Source: Stenotrophomonas maltophilia
GTDB lineage: Bacteria > Pseudomonadota > Gammaproteobacteria > Xanthomonadales > Xanthomonadaceae
Direction of reading: 5' to 3'
NCBI RefSeq assembly: GCF_004920835.1
Contig: NZ_QFHO01000002.1
Location: 62,001 to 126,000 of the forward strand
DNA length: 64,000 nt
Part shown: piece by piece, positions 17,970 to 26,342 of the stretch
Layout: each line of letters begins with the position of its first letter
How positions within the stretch are numbered: position 1 is the first letter of the stretch
Made by a program: the position numbers and the translations under genes
Notes under the pieces: model-generated
What the model was told of the DNA's origin: nothing
Seen by the model: the letters and a program-made list of their open reading frames with translations, nothing else
The model's database searches: none

Positions 17970-18839
17970 GTGATTGATGACCAGACTGTGAGCGCTCTCG
18001 AGACTGCGGCCGGCTGCGGCACCCGCCTGCGCCAGGCCCGTGAGGCGGCCGGACTGACCCTCGAAGATGTCGGCTCGCGCCTGCGCATGCCGATCCAGGT
18101 GGTCAGGTCGCTGGAAGAAGAACAATGGCAGAAGCTCGGCGCGCCCGTGTTCGTGCGCGGCCAGTTGCGCAGCTATGCGCGCCTGCTGGATGTGGACGTG
18201 GGCCAGCTGCTGGAGCAGGCCCAGGTCGGGCCGGTGGTCCCGCCCACCCTGGTCAGCCATACCCATACCCCGCGTGCGCGCCGTATCGCCGAGAACCTCG
18301 GGCGACGCGTGCTTTATGTCGGTATCACCGCGGTGCTGGCCGTGCCGGTGTGGTTCGCCACCCGTGGCCACTTCGATGGCAGTGCCACCCCGGCGCCGAA
18401 TACCGCGTCGCTGGATGCGCTGCCGGCCGCCGTGCCGGTGACCCCGTCCGCAGCAGGCATCGAGCCGTCCACGCCGGTCGAAGTGGCGGCTGCGCCGGCC
18501 AGCAAGCCGGCGGCAACCCCGTACGTGGCCTCGCTGGCTCCTGTGCCGCGTTCGGCCCCGGCTGCTGCCGCGGCCAATACGCTGGACATGCAGTTCAATG
18601 GCGACAGCTGGGTCGATATCGGCGGCCCGGACGGTACCAGTGTCGAGAAGGCGCTGATCAAGTCCGGCGAGAGCCGCAGCTTCACCCCGGGCCAGGTTGC
18701 CCGCGTTACCTTGGGCAATGCCTCGGCGGTCCAGGTTCAGCAGAATGGCGCTATCGTCGATCTGACCCCCTACCAGCGAGCCAACGTGGCACGCTTTCAG
18801 GTATCCTCTGAAGGCTCCGTAGTCCCGGTTTCGCACTGA
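17970..18839 (+). CDS. rodZ: Cytoskeletal membrane protein RodZ
   Basis: A 289-residue bitopic protein. A cytoplasmic HTH domain (residues about 15-85, RLRQAREAAGLTLEDVGSRL), one membrane span near residues 110-130, a Pro/Ala-rich linker and a C-terminal DUF4115 beta domain (MQFNGDSWVDI) give the RodZ plan. RodZ ties MreB to the cell-wall elongation machinery. The start is GTG at 17970; the first in-frame ATG would remove part of the leader only. Confidence 0.9.
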   Translation: MIDDQTVSALETAAGCGTRLRQAREAAGLTLEDVGSRLRMPIQVVRSLEEEQWQKLGAPVFVRGQLRSYARLLDVDVGQLLEQAQVGPVVPPTLVSHTHTPRARRIAENLGRRVLYVGITAVLAVPVWFATRGHFDGSATPAPNTASLDALPAAVPVTPSAAGIEPSTPVEVAAAPASKPAATPYVASLAPVPRSAPAAAAANTLDMQFNGDSWVDIGGPDGTSVEKALIKSGESRSFTPGQVARVTLGNASAVQVQQNGAIVDLTPYQRANVARFQVSSEGSVVPVSH

Positions 18840-18904
18840 GGCGCGGTTTCACCACCTTCGATTAATCCCAATGGTCCCTCCCGATGGGCGGGGCGAGAGT
18901 ACGC

Positions 18905-19543
18905 ATGGCGATCGACGATCTGCTCGACGAGCACGAACAAAGTGAACGCGTCCGCAGCTGGCTGCGGAAGAATGGCGCCAGCATCCTCGGTGGCGTAGTC
19001 ATCGCCATCGGTGCCATTGCCGGTTGGCAGTGGTACCAGAAGGATCAGGGCGGCAAGCTGGCCTCGGCCAATGTCGAGTATCAGAAGGCCCTGGTCGGCC
19101 TTCAGCAGAACAAGCTTGACGACGCCTCCAAGGCGGTCAAGGCGCTCGAAGCCGGCCCGTCCAGCATCTACGGCGACCTCGCGGCGCTGCAGCTGGCCAA
19201 GGCCCAGGTCGACGCCGGCAAGAACGAAGAAGCGCTGGCCACCCTGCGCGCCGTGAAGGTCGAAGGCGACCTGCAGCGCGTGGTCGACCAGCGCGTGGCC
19301 CGCCTGCTGGTGGCTACCGGCAAGAGCGACGAGGCCATCAAGCTGCTCGGCAGCGCCACTGACAGCAGCAGCCTGGAGATCCATGGCGACGCGCTGATGG
19401 CGCAGGGCAAGCGCGATGACGCCCGTGCACAGTACGAGAAAGCGCTGAAGACGCTGGACGTGGCAGCGCCGCAGCGGCGCCTGCTGGAAACCAAGGTTAT
19501 GGATGCTGGCGGCACGGTCGCCGCCCCTGCGGAGTCGGTTTGA
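18905..19543 (+). CDS. yfgM: YfgM-type SecYEG-associated TPR protein
   Basis: A 212-residue inner-membrane protein: short cytoplasmic N-terminus (MAIDDLLDEHEQSERVRSWL), one span (about residues 24-42, ASILGGVVIAIGAIAGWQWY) and periplasmic TPR helices. YfgM with PpiD escorts secreted proteins leaving SecYEG. The ATG at 18905 matches homologues; the earlier ATG adds only seven residues. Its stop overlaps the bamB start (TGATG). Confidence 0.9.
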   Translation: MAIDDLLDEHEQSERVRSWLRKNGASILGGVVIAIGAIAGWQWYQKDQGGKLASANVEYQKALVGLQQNKLDDASKAVKALEAGPSSIYGDLAALQLAKAQVDAGKNEEALATLRAVKVEGDLQRVVDQRVARLLVATGKSDEAIKLLGSATDSSSLEIHGDALMAQGKRDDARAQYEKALKTLDVAAPQRRLLETKVMDAGGTVAAPAESV

Positions 19544-20751
19544 TGAGTCAGAAGGTCATGATCACCCGCGTCGCCACCGTGCTCCTGATGGGCATGGCGT
19601 TGACTGGCTGCAGCACCGTGAAGGGCTGGTTCGCCGGCAAGGACGCGGCAGCGAAGAAGGCCCAGGAGCCGGCTGAACTGGTCAAGTTCGAGCCCTCCGT
19701 GAAGGTCAACAAGGCCTGGTCGGTCAACCTCGGCAAGGGCGAGCGCCGCATCGGCGTGCGCCAGGGCCCGGCAGTGGCCAACGGCCACGTGTTCGCCGCG
19801 GCGATCACCGGTGGCGTCCACGCCATCGACCTGCAGACCGGCAAGAAGGTCTGGACCTGGGAGCCGAAGAAGGAAAAGAAGAAGGCCAAGCTGCGCTTGT
19901 CCGGCGGCCCGGGTGTCGGTGAGAACCTGGTCGTGATCGGCACGCTCGATGGCCAGGTCATCGCCCTGGACATCAACGACGGCAGCGAGAAGTGGCGCGC
20001 CCGTGTTCCGGGTGAAGTCATTGCCGCGCCGGCCGTTGCCCAGGGCATGGTCTTCGTGCGCAGCAATGATGGCCGTGTGACCGCTTTCGATGTCGGCAAC
20101 GGCACCCAGAAGTGGTTCAACCCGAGCGAATTGCCGGCGCTGACCGTGCGTGGCAACGCGCCGGTGGTGACCGGTCCGGGCGTGCTGTTCATCGGCAAGG
20201 ATGAAGGCGCGGTTGCCGCGCTTGCCATGCAGGATGGCCGCACCCTGTGGGAACAGAACCTCGGCAACGGCGAAGGCCGTACCGAGCTGGAGCGCATGGC
20301 CGACGTCGATGGCGCCCCGGTGCTGGAGGGCAACACCCTCTATGTGAGCAGCTTCAAGAACCAGACCATGGCCATCGAAGGCCCGACCGGTCGCCCGCTG
20401 TGGGCGCGCGACCATGGCGGCGCGGGTGGCGTGGCGGTTTCGTCGGGCAATGTTTTCGTCACCGACAACAAGGGCGGCGTGTTCGGCCTGGACAAGGCGA
20501 CCGGCGCAGCAATGTGGTCGCAGACCGAGCTGGCGCGTCGTTCGCTGACCGGCCCGGCGCTGCACGGCGACTACGTGGTGGTCGGTGACTACAAGGGATA
20601 CGTGCACTGGTTGAAGACCGCCGATGGGGCGATGGCTGCACGGGCAAAGAGCGGCGGTGACGCCCTGCTTGCCCAGCCAATCGTCGTAGACGGGGTGCTG
20701 CTGGTGCAGAACGTGGATGGCAAGCTGACCGCCTTCCGGTTGGCAAATTAA
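19543..20751 (+). CDS. bamB: Outer-membrane assembly lipoprotein BamB
   Basis: A 402-residue lipoprotein with lipobox MALTGCS and an eight-bladed PQQ-type beta-propeller; blade motifs such as GKKVWTW, GSEKWRA, GTQKWF, GRTLWEQ and GRPLWAR are spaced along the chain. BamB is a BAM-complex subunit that helps outer-membrane beta-barrels fold. ATG at 19543 overlaps yfgM by one base. Confidence 0.95.
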   Translation: MSQKVMITRVATVLLMGMALTGCSTVKGWFAGKDAAAKKAQEPAELVKFEPSVKVNKAWSVNLGKGERRIGVRQGPAVANGHVFAAAITGGVHAIDLQTGKKVWTWEPKKEKKKAKLRLSGGPGVGENLVVIGTLDGQVIALDINDGSEKWRARVPGEVIAAPAVAQGMVFVRSNDGRVTAFDVGNGTQKWFNPSELPALTVRGNAPVVTGPGVLFIGKDEGAVAALAMQDGRTLWEQNLGNGEGRTELERMADVDGAPVLEGNTLYVSSFKNQTMAIEGPTGRPLWARDHGGAGGVAVSSGNVFVTDNKGGVFGLDKATGAAMWSQTELARRSLTGPALHGDYVVVGDYKGYVHWLKTADGAMAARAKSGGDALLAQPIVVDGVLLVQNVDGKLTAFRLAN

Positions 20752-20767
20752 AAATGGAGTAATCGCG

Positions 20768-22165
20768 ATGCTGCCTTTGGTCGCCCTGGTTGGACGGCCG
20801 AATGTCGGCAAGTCGACTATTTTCAATGCGCTTACGCGCACCCGTGACGCCCTGGTCCACGACCAGCCCGGCGTCACCCGCGACCGCAACTACGGCGTCT
20901 GCCGTCTCGACGAGGACAATCATTTCCTCGTCGTCGACACCGGCGGCATCGCGGAAGAGGAAGAAGGCCTGGCCGGCGCTACCACGCGCCAGGCCCGTGC
21001 CGCCGCTGCGGAAGCCGATCTGATCCTGTTCGTGGTCGATGCCCGTGACGGCAGCTCGGCCATGGACGATGAGATCCTGGCCTGGCTGCGCAAGCTGTCG
21101 CGTCCGACGCTGCTGTTGATCAACAAGATCGACGGCACCGACGAGGACAGCGTGCGTTCGGAATTCGCCCGTTACGGCTTCAGCGAAATGCTGACCGTCT
21201 CGGCCGCGCATCGCCAGGGCCTGGATGACCTGCTCGAAGAAGTGGTGCAGCGCCTGCCGGAAGAAGGCAGCGGCGAAGAGCTGGACAACGATCCGAACCG
21301 CATCCGCATCGCCTTTGTCGGCCGCCCGAACGTGGGCAAGTCGACCCTGGTCAATCGCATCCTCGGCGAGGAGCGCATGATTGCCTCCGACGTGCCGGGT
21401 ACCACCCGCGACTCGATCGCCGTGGACCTGGAGCGTGATGGCCGCGAGTACCGCCTGATCGACACCGCCGGCCTGCGCCGCCGCTCGCGCGTGGACGAGG
21501 TCGTCGAGAAGTTCTCGGTGGTCAAGACCATGCAGTCGATCGAGCAGTGCCAAGTGGCCGTGCTGATGCTCGATGCCACCGAAGGCGTGACCGACCAGGA
21601 CGCCACCGTGCTCGGTGCCGTGCTCGATGCCGGCCGCGCGCTGGTGATCGCCATCAACAAGTGGGATGGCCTGACCGAGTACCAGCGCGAGCAGGCGGAA
21701 ACCATGCTGTCGCTTCGCCTGGGCTTCGTGCCGTGGGCTGAGTCGGTGCGCATCTCGGCCAAGCATGGTTCGGGCCTGCGTGAGCTGTTCCGTGCGGTGC
21801 ACCGCGCGCACGAATCGGCGAACAAGACCTTCACCACCAGCGAAGTGAACAAGGCGCTGGAAGTGGCCTACGAGACCAATCCGCCGCCGACCATCCGCGG
21901 CCACGTCTCCAAGCTGCGTTACGTGCACCCGGCCGGTTCCAATCCGCCGACCTTCATCGTGCACGGCACCCGCCTGAAGGAACTGCAGGAGTCTTACAAG
22001 CGCTACCTGGAGAACTTCTTCCGCAAGCGCTTCAAGCTGATCGGCACGCCGGTGAGCTTCATCTTCCGCGAGGGTACCAACCCGTACGAGGGCAAGAAGA
22101 ACGTCCTCACCGAGCGGCAGGTCAAGGCCAAGCGGCGCTTGATGAAGCACGTCAAGGGCAAGTGA
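20768..22165 (+). CDS. der: Ribosome-biogenesis GTPase Der (EngA)
   Basis: A 465-residue protein with two tandem GTPase domains and a KH-like C-terminus, used in 50S assembly. The G1 loops are GRPNVGKST near residues 9-17 and again GRPNVGKST near 185; DTGG and DTAG (G3) and two NK(I/W)D G4 motifs follow. It closes the rlmN-to-der series and is followed by a terminator. Confidence 0.97.
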   Translation: MLPLVALVGRPNVGKSTIFNALTRTRDALVHDQPGVTRDRNYGVCRLDEDNHFLVVDTGGIAEEEEGLAGATTRQARAAAAEADLILFVVDARDGSSAMDDEILAWLRKLSRPTLLLINKIDGTDEDSVRSEFARYGFSEMLTVSAAHRQGLDDLLEEVVQRLPEEGSGEELDNDPNRIRIAFVGRPNVGKSTLVNRILGEERMIASDVPGTTRDSIAVDLERDGREYRLIDTAGLRRRSRVDEVVEKFSVVKTMQSIEQCQVAVLMLDATEGVTDQDATVLGAVLDAGRALVIAINKWDGLTEYQREQAETMLSLRLGFVPWAESVRISAKHGSGLRELFRAVHRAHESANKTFTTSEVNKALEVAYETNPPPTIRGHVSKLRYVHPAGSNPPTFIVHGTRLKELQESYKRYLENFFRKRFKLIGTPVSFIFREGTNPYEGKKNVLTERQVKAKRRLMKHVKGK

Positions 22166-22173
22166 TGCAGAAG

Positions 22174-22199
22174 AAGGCGGCCGCAGGGCCGCCTTTTTC
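22174..22199 (+). terminator. Rho-independent terminator after der
   Basis: AAGGCGGCC-GCAG-GGCCGCCTTTTTC lies 9 bp past the der stop, with a 7-8 bp GC stem and a T run. Confidence 0.85.
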
Positions 22200-22211
22200 G
22201 TTCTGGGGAAT

Positions 22212-22252
22212 GGGGTCAGATGCCTTTTCCTTCGGAAAAGGGATCTGACCCC
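22212..22252. repeat. GGGGTCAGATGCC-type palindrome
   Basis: GGGGTCAGATGCCTTTTCC-TTC-GGAAAAGGGATCTGACCCC is an inverted repeat of the same family as at 10534-10572 and 28183-28273, here straight after the der terminator. Roughly 120 bp from here to the next gene show nothing else. Confidence 0.75.
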
Positions 22253-22372
22253 GGATGCAGGACCGCTGCTGCCGTCCGTTTGCGGCGGTCCTTTAGAGCC
22301 GAGCCCATGCTCCGCTGCATTTCGCGGATTGACGAGGCGCGCTGCGCGCGTGAGCCGAGCGTAGGCTCGGTT

Positions 22373-23167
22373 CTACAGGTCCAGGTCACGGCGGGCTGCG
22401 CGACGCGCGCGGCAATGCGGCCATGCGCACGGGATCCTGCGGGTGTGCTGTGCTGTTGAGGGCGGTTGGACCTGGCGTGCTGCCGGGAGCGATTCCGGCA
22501 AACCCGCCTGCCCGGTGAGGCTTGCCCAGATCATGGCGGTACCGAGCGCGCCGGCGAGGAACGCGATCGATATGGTGCCCAGTACCAAGCCGGCCGCATG
22601 TTCCAGCCATGGAAGCAAGTGGGAACAGCCTTGCCGCCATCGTGGATGGCTGCCGATCCATGCCGCCAACAGTCCGCACGACAGCACGGCTCCGGTCATC
22701 CACCCGGCATAGGCGGCCTTGGTTCCGGCGTCACCAATGAAGCCGGCGAGAAGCGCGGCGCTCGCAGAGTGGAACATCCAGCTGCCCGGGCTGGAGAGCG
22801 CCAGCAGGCATCCCGCTTCGATGCCCGGCCAGCGGGTACGGGTTTCCAGGCCCCAGGGCATCTGCAGGGAAACCGGCGAAAACGTGGTCATGCCTGCATC
22901 GCGCAGGCACATGCCGGCCAGGCGCAGCAGCATCAGGCAGCCGATGCACTGCATCACCAGCATCCACATGCCACCGTTTGCCATCGCACCCACGGCCATG
23001 AAGGTGATGGCACAGATCACCGCAGTGCCGAGTGCGGCGCCGAATGAAGCGGCCGCAGCTGCGTGCCACCCGGCACCCATCGCGATGCGCAGGATCATCA
23101 CGTGATTCGAGGCTGGCAGGACCATGGAGAAGCCATGCAGCGTCGCGACGATGAAGAACTGCTCCAC
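22373..23167 (-). CDS. Diverged LysE/RhtB-like membrane protein
   Basis: A 264-residue protein with about six hydrophobic segments and the MEQFFIVATLHGF opening shared with the next gene upstream. LysE/RhtB exporters normally carry PGP(N/D) early in the chain; here the place reads LPASNHV, and the region around residue 130 (SSPGSWMFHSASAAL) parallels the NPKNALFYATLAAM of its neighbour. The last 45 or so residues are Arg/Pro-rich and look like read-through beyond the normal end. It is probably a paralogue that is decaying or has changed substrate; transport activity is doubtful. Confidence 0.6.
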   Translation of the reverse strand: MEQFFIVATLHGFSMVLPASNHVMILRIAMGAGWHAAAAASFGAALGTAVICAITFMAVGAMANGGMWMLVMQCIGCLMLLRLAGMCLRDAGMTTFSPVSLQMPWGLETRTRWPGIEAGCLLALSSPGSWMFHSASAALLAGFIGDAGTKAAYAGWMTGAVLSCGLLAAWIGSHPRWRQGCSHLLPWLEHAAGLVLGTISIAFLAGALGTAMIWASLTGQAGLPESLPAARQVQPPSTAQHTRRIPCAWPHCRARRAARRDLDL

Positions 23168-23298
23168 GCAAACCCACCGCTGTCATGTAGAAGCTGTCGA
23201 GTGTGAAGTGCGATGGAATCATCGTATTGAACGCGATTGCGGCAGGCCCGCCCACGCGGTCGATGCCGGCCGTGTCACTGGTGAACGATCCATGTGGA

Positions 23299-23949
23299 TC
23301 AGGCTGTGGGTGCAGCACCCACGAACAGCGACAGCACGATCCATGCTGCCAGCGTGATCATCAGGATCCCCGCTGCCCGCTCCAGCCAGGGCAGGGCGCG
23401 TGCGAATCGGCCCAGCACCCATGGGTGACCGACCAGTGCCGCCACCAGCAGATCCCACAGCAGCACCACACTGAACATCCAGGCGCCGTAGAACAGCTTT
23501 GTTACCGCACTTGCCTGCGGGCCGTTGAGCATCGCGGCCAGCGTTGCGTAGAACAGCGCATTCTTCGGGTTCAATAGCGCAGACAGTGCCCCCAGCCAGG
23601 CGGCCTTCCACCAACCGTGCGTTCCGCCTGCGCGTGATCCGGCGGCAGCTTCAGGTGCCTGCAGCGTCGCCGAACCCGCATGGCGGAGGAACAGCGTACC
23701 GAGGTACAACAGGAACCCGCAGCCCGCCAACTGCACAGCAATGAACCATACGCTGCCCGCGCGCAGCATGGCTATTCCGGTGAAAGCCGCCACGATGAAG
23801 ATGCCATTGCCCAAGGCAATGCCGGCACAGGCGCCGCTGGCAGTACGCCAGCCGGACGTGATCGCGGTGCGTGCAACGAGGAAGAAGTCGGGACCGGGTG
23901 AGAGCAGGGCGAGAAAATGTACGGTGGCGATGATCAGGAACTGTTCCAT
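23299..23949 (-). CDS. LysE/RhtB family amino-acid exporter
   Basis: A 216-residue six-span protein with the family motif LLSPGPDFFLVARTAI near the N-terminus and NPKNALFYA in the middle. It should export an amino acid or derivative across the inner membrane. It is transcribed in the same direction as the AraC-type regulator directly upstream, a common pairing for such exporters. A diverged paralogue lies downstream on the same strand, about 130 bp away. Confidence 0.88.
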   Translation of the reverse strand: MEQFLIIATVHFLALLSPGPDFFLVARTAITSGWRTASGACAGIALGNGIFIVAAFTGIAMLRAGSVWFIAVQLAGCGFLLYLGTLFLRHAGSATLQAPEAAAGSRAGGTHGWWKAAWLGALSALLNPKNALFYATLAAMLNGPQASAVTKLFYGAWMFSVVLLWDLLVAALVGHPWVLGRFARALPWLERAAGILMITLAAWIVLSLFVGAAPTA

Positions 23950-24023
23950 CGGGTCCGGCGGCGGCTGGCTGGGGCGCCAGTCTGGGGATGTGCCGCGCGG
24001 TGGTATTGAACGTTATTGCAGGC

Positions 24024-24839
24024 TCAACGCCGGTACTGGCCCGGGGTCGCACCGGCGTGGGCCTTGAAGACCCGCTGGAAATGACTCTGGTCGGCAAAGC
24101 CCAGCGCATGCGCGACCACGGCCAGTGCCTGGCCTTCGCACAACCGTCGGCGGGCCTCCTGGATGCGCTGGTCGATCTGCCAGGCGTGTGGGGTCAGGCC
24201 CGTGGCACGTCGGAAGGCGCGGATCAGCTGGTAGCGGCTCATGCCTGCCAGCGATGCGAGCTCCTGCAGGGCCGGGGTGTGTCCGAGCCGCTCGCGCAGG
24301 ACGTCCATCACCGGCTGCACCCGCTGCTGTAGTGCGGCGTCTTCAGGCGGGCCGGCGACGGCTACACCATCGTGTTCATCCAGATCGCCGACGAACGCGA
24401 TCAGGGCCGCTTCCTTGACGCTGACCGGATCGTCGGAGAACAGCGTCTCGTTGAGCTGGCAGTACTGCTGGTAGCGCGGGCGATGGTGGGAAATCCGGAT
24501 GGGTTCCTGCTGCCAATCGGGTCCGGGCAGGCCGTCATACTCGGCGCGGACCTCGGCCATCCAGCGCGCATCCAGGTGCAGCATCTGGTAGCTCCAGACC
24601 TGGCCGGGCAGGGGGTTGCAGGCATGCACGCGGCCTGCGGGTACGCCGACCAGATTTCCGGGTTGCAGCAGGCGCGGTCCTTCCGCCGAGCCGGTGAACA
24701 CGCTGTTGCCAGCGTCCACGGCGCCGATCGAGAAAGTGTCATGGCTGTGCGGGCGATGGCAGGCGCGGCTGTCGCACGCCCGTCGGCTTTCGACGAAGGG
24801 CATGCGCGGGTCACGCCAGAATTCGGTGGCAGAGCGCAT
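24024..24839 (-). CDS. AraC-family transcriptional regulator
   Basis: A 271-residue regulator with an N-terminal cupin-like sensor (HRPHSHDTFSIGAVDAG, PGNLVGVPAGRVHACNP) and a C-terminal double HTH (LQELASLAGMSRYQLIRAF and VAHALGFADQSHFQRVFK). It probably controls the adjacent LysE exporter. The frame is open to 24962; I chose ATG 24839 (MRSATEFWRDPRMPFVES) because earlier starts would run into the promoter space of the divergent rhodanese-ThiF gene. ATG 24875 is possible. Confidence 0.88.
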   Translation of the reverse strand: MRSATEFWRDPRMPFVESRRACDSRACHRPHSHDTFSIGAVDAGNSVFTGSAEGPRLLQPGNLVGVPAGRVHACNPLPGQVWSYQMLHLDARWMAEVRAEYDGLPGPDWQQEPIRISHHRPRYQQYCQLNETLFSDDPVSVKEAALIAFVGDLDEHDGVAVAGPPEDAALQQRVQPVMDVLRERLGHTPALQELASLAGMSRYQLIRAFRRATGLTPHAWQIDQRIQEARRRLCEGQALAVVAHALGFADQSHFQRVFKAHAGATPGQYRR

Positions 24840-24928
24840 GCAGCGGTTCCGGGATGCAGGGGACAACGCCCGCATGGTGCCATGTTCGGGGCAAGGCGCG
24901 TCGAGGGTGTCTGCGCGATAATGCAGCC

Positions 24929-26065
24929 ATGAGCATCCAAGAGCTTTCCCCCGCGCAGGCACGCGAGCGCCTGGCCCATGGCGCGGTGCTGATCGATGTG
25001 CGCGAGGCGCATGAACGCGCCGGGGGCATGGCCGAGGGCGCGCGCGGCGTGGCCAAGGGCGAGCTGCAGGCCGACCCGGTCGCGCATCTGCCGCGGCACG
25101 ACCAGGAGATCCTGCTGATCTGCCAGAGCGGCAAGCGCTCGGCCGATGCCGCGCAGTTCCTGCTGGACGCCGGCTATACCCAGGTGGCTTCCGTGACGGG
25201 CGGCACCGTGGCCTGGCGCGAGCAATCGCTGCCCTTGGTGCAGCCGCTGACCAGTGCCGCCGATCGCGACTTCTACGACCGCTACTCGCGCCACCTGCTG
25301 CTGCCGCAGGTGGGCGAGGCCGGCCAGCGCCGGCTGCAGCAGTCGCGGGTGCTGGTGCTGGGTGCCGGCGGCCTGGGTGCGCCGGCCGGCTTCTATCTGG
25401 CTGCGGCCGGGGTAGGGCATCTGCGCTTCGCCGACCATGACCGCGTGGAGCGCAGCAATCTGCACCGGCAGATCGTGCATACCGAAGCCAGCGTCGGCCA
25501 GCTCAAGGTCGATTCCGCGCGCGAGCGGCTGCTGGCGTTGAACCCGTCGATCGAGGTCGAGGCGGTGCCCGAGCGGGTGACCTCCGGGAATGTCGATCGC
25601 CTGCTGGACGGCGTGGACGTGGTGCTGGATGGTTCGGACAACTTCCCGCTGCGCTACCTGCTCAACGACGCCTGCATCAAGCACGCCAAGCCGATGGTCT
25701 ATGCGGCCATCGAGCGCTTCGACGGCCAGGTAAGCGTGTTCGATGCTGGCCGCCAGCGCGGTGCGGCACCGTGCTACCGCTGCCTGTTCCCCGAGCCACC
25801 GCCGCCGGAGTTCGCGCCGAACTGTTCCGAGGCCGGTGTGCTGGGGGTGCTGCCCGGCCTGGCCGGTGTGCTGCAGGCCACCGAGGTGCTGAAGCTGCTG
25901 CTCGGCATCGGCGAACCGCTGGTCGGCCGGCTGCTGCGCTTCGATGCGCTGGGCATGCGCTTCCGCGAGACCGGCATCCGGCCGGACCCGCATTGCCCGG
26001 TGTGCGCACCGGGCGTGCCGTTCCCGGGGTATATCGATTACGCCGCGTTCTGTCGGGGTGGGTGA
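24929..26065 (+). CDS. Rhodanese-ThiF/MoeB fusion (sulfur-carrier adenylyltransferase/sulfurtransferase)
   Basis: A 378-residue protein. An N-terminal rhodanese domain (residues 5-105) has the active loop CQSGKRS with Cys65. An E1-like ThiF/MoeB domain (about residues 112-375) has VLVLGAGGLGAPAGFYLAAAG for ATP, RSNLHRQ, and a zinc site formed by CYRC and CPVC. It should adenylate and thiolate a ubiquitin-like sulfur carrier for molybdopterin, thiamine or thiolation. The order is inverted relative to eukaryotic MOCS3, which has rhodanese at the C-terminus. The start is ATG 24929 by homology. Confidence 0.9.
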   Translation: MSIQELSPAQARERLAHGAVLIDVREAHERAGGMAEGARGVAKGELQADPVAHLPRHDQEILLICQSGKRSADAAQFLLDAGYTQVASVTGGTVAWREQSLPLVQPLTSAADRDFYDRYSRHLLLPQVGEAGQRRLQQSRVLVLGAGGLGAPAGFYLAAAGVGHLRFADHDRVERSNLHRQIVHTEASVGQLKVDSARERLLALNPSIEVEAVPERVTSGNVDRLLDGVDVVLDGSDNFPLRYLLNDACIKHAKPMVYAAIERFDGQVSVFDAGRQRGAAPCYRCLFPEPPPPEFAPNCSEAGVLGVLPGLAGVLQATEVLKLLLGIGEPLVGRLLRFDALGMRFRETGIRPDPHCPVCAPGVPFPGYIDYAAFCRGG

Positions 26066-26084
26066 ACCCGTCCGGGGAGTGCGT

Positions 26085-26139
26085 TGGTAGATGCCGACCT
26101 TGGTCGGCGCTTTCGTGCCAACCAAGGTTGGCACCTACC
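26085..26139. repeat. Inverted pair of diverged GTAG-type palindromes
   Basis: GGTAGATGCCGACCTTGGTC faces GCCAACCAAGGTTGGCACCTACC across a few bases. The GTAG ends are kept but the stem differs from the copies at 34-111, so it belongs to another subfamily. Confidence 0.7.
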
Positions 26140-26144
26140 GAAGC

Positions 26145-26209
26145 GGGTGCATGGTTGGCGCCCGCCGATGCGCATGCATGGTTGGCCCCCACCGACGCGC
26201 ATGCAAGGT
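26145..26209. repeat. Two-copy direct repeat of about 31 bp
   Basis: GCATGGTTGGCGCCCGCCGA and GCATGGTTGGCCCCCACCGA follow each other at a period of about 31 bp, with part of a third (GCATGCAAGG). It may be an expansion from the adjoining palindrome family. There is no coding content. Confidence 0.55.
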
Positions 26210-26342
26210 TTCGGGATGATGTTGGGGTCTGTCCCCGGCATCGTTCCACCTCCAAGACAATCCGACGCAACATGCGTGCTATTGCCGTCATCGGCATTGC
26301 TCTATTGTTGAACCCGATTCTGGATCTTGGGGAACACACCGC

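Noticed and set aside
26145-26209. Short direct repeats considered as a CRISPR fragment
   Set aside because: There are only two units, no spacer of regular length, repeats that continue into each other and no cas gene nearby.
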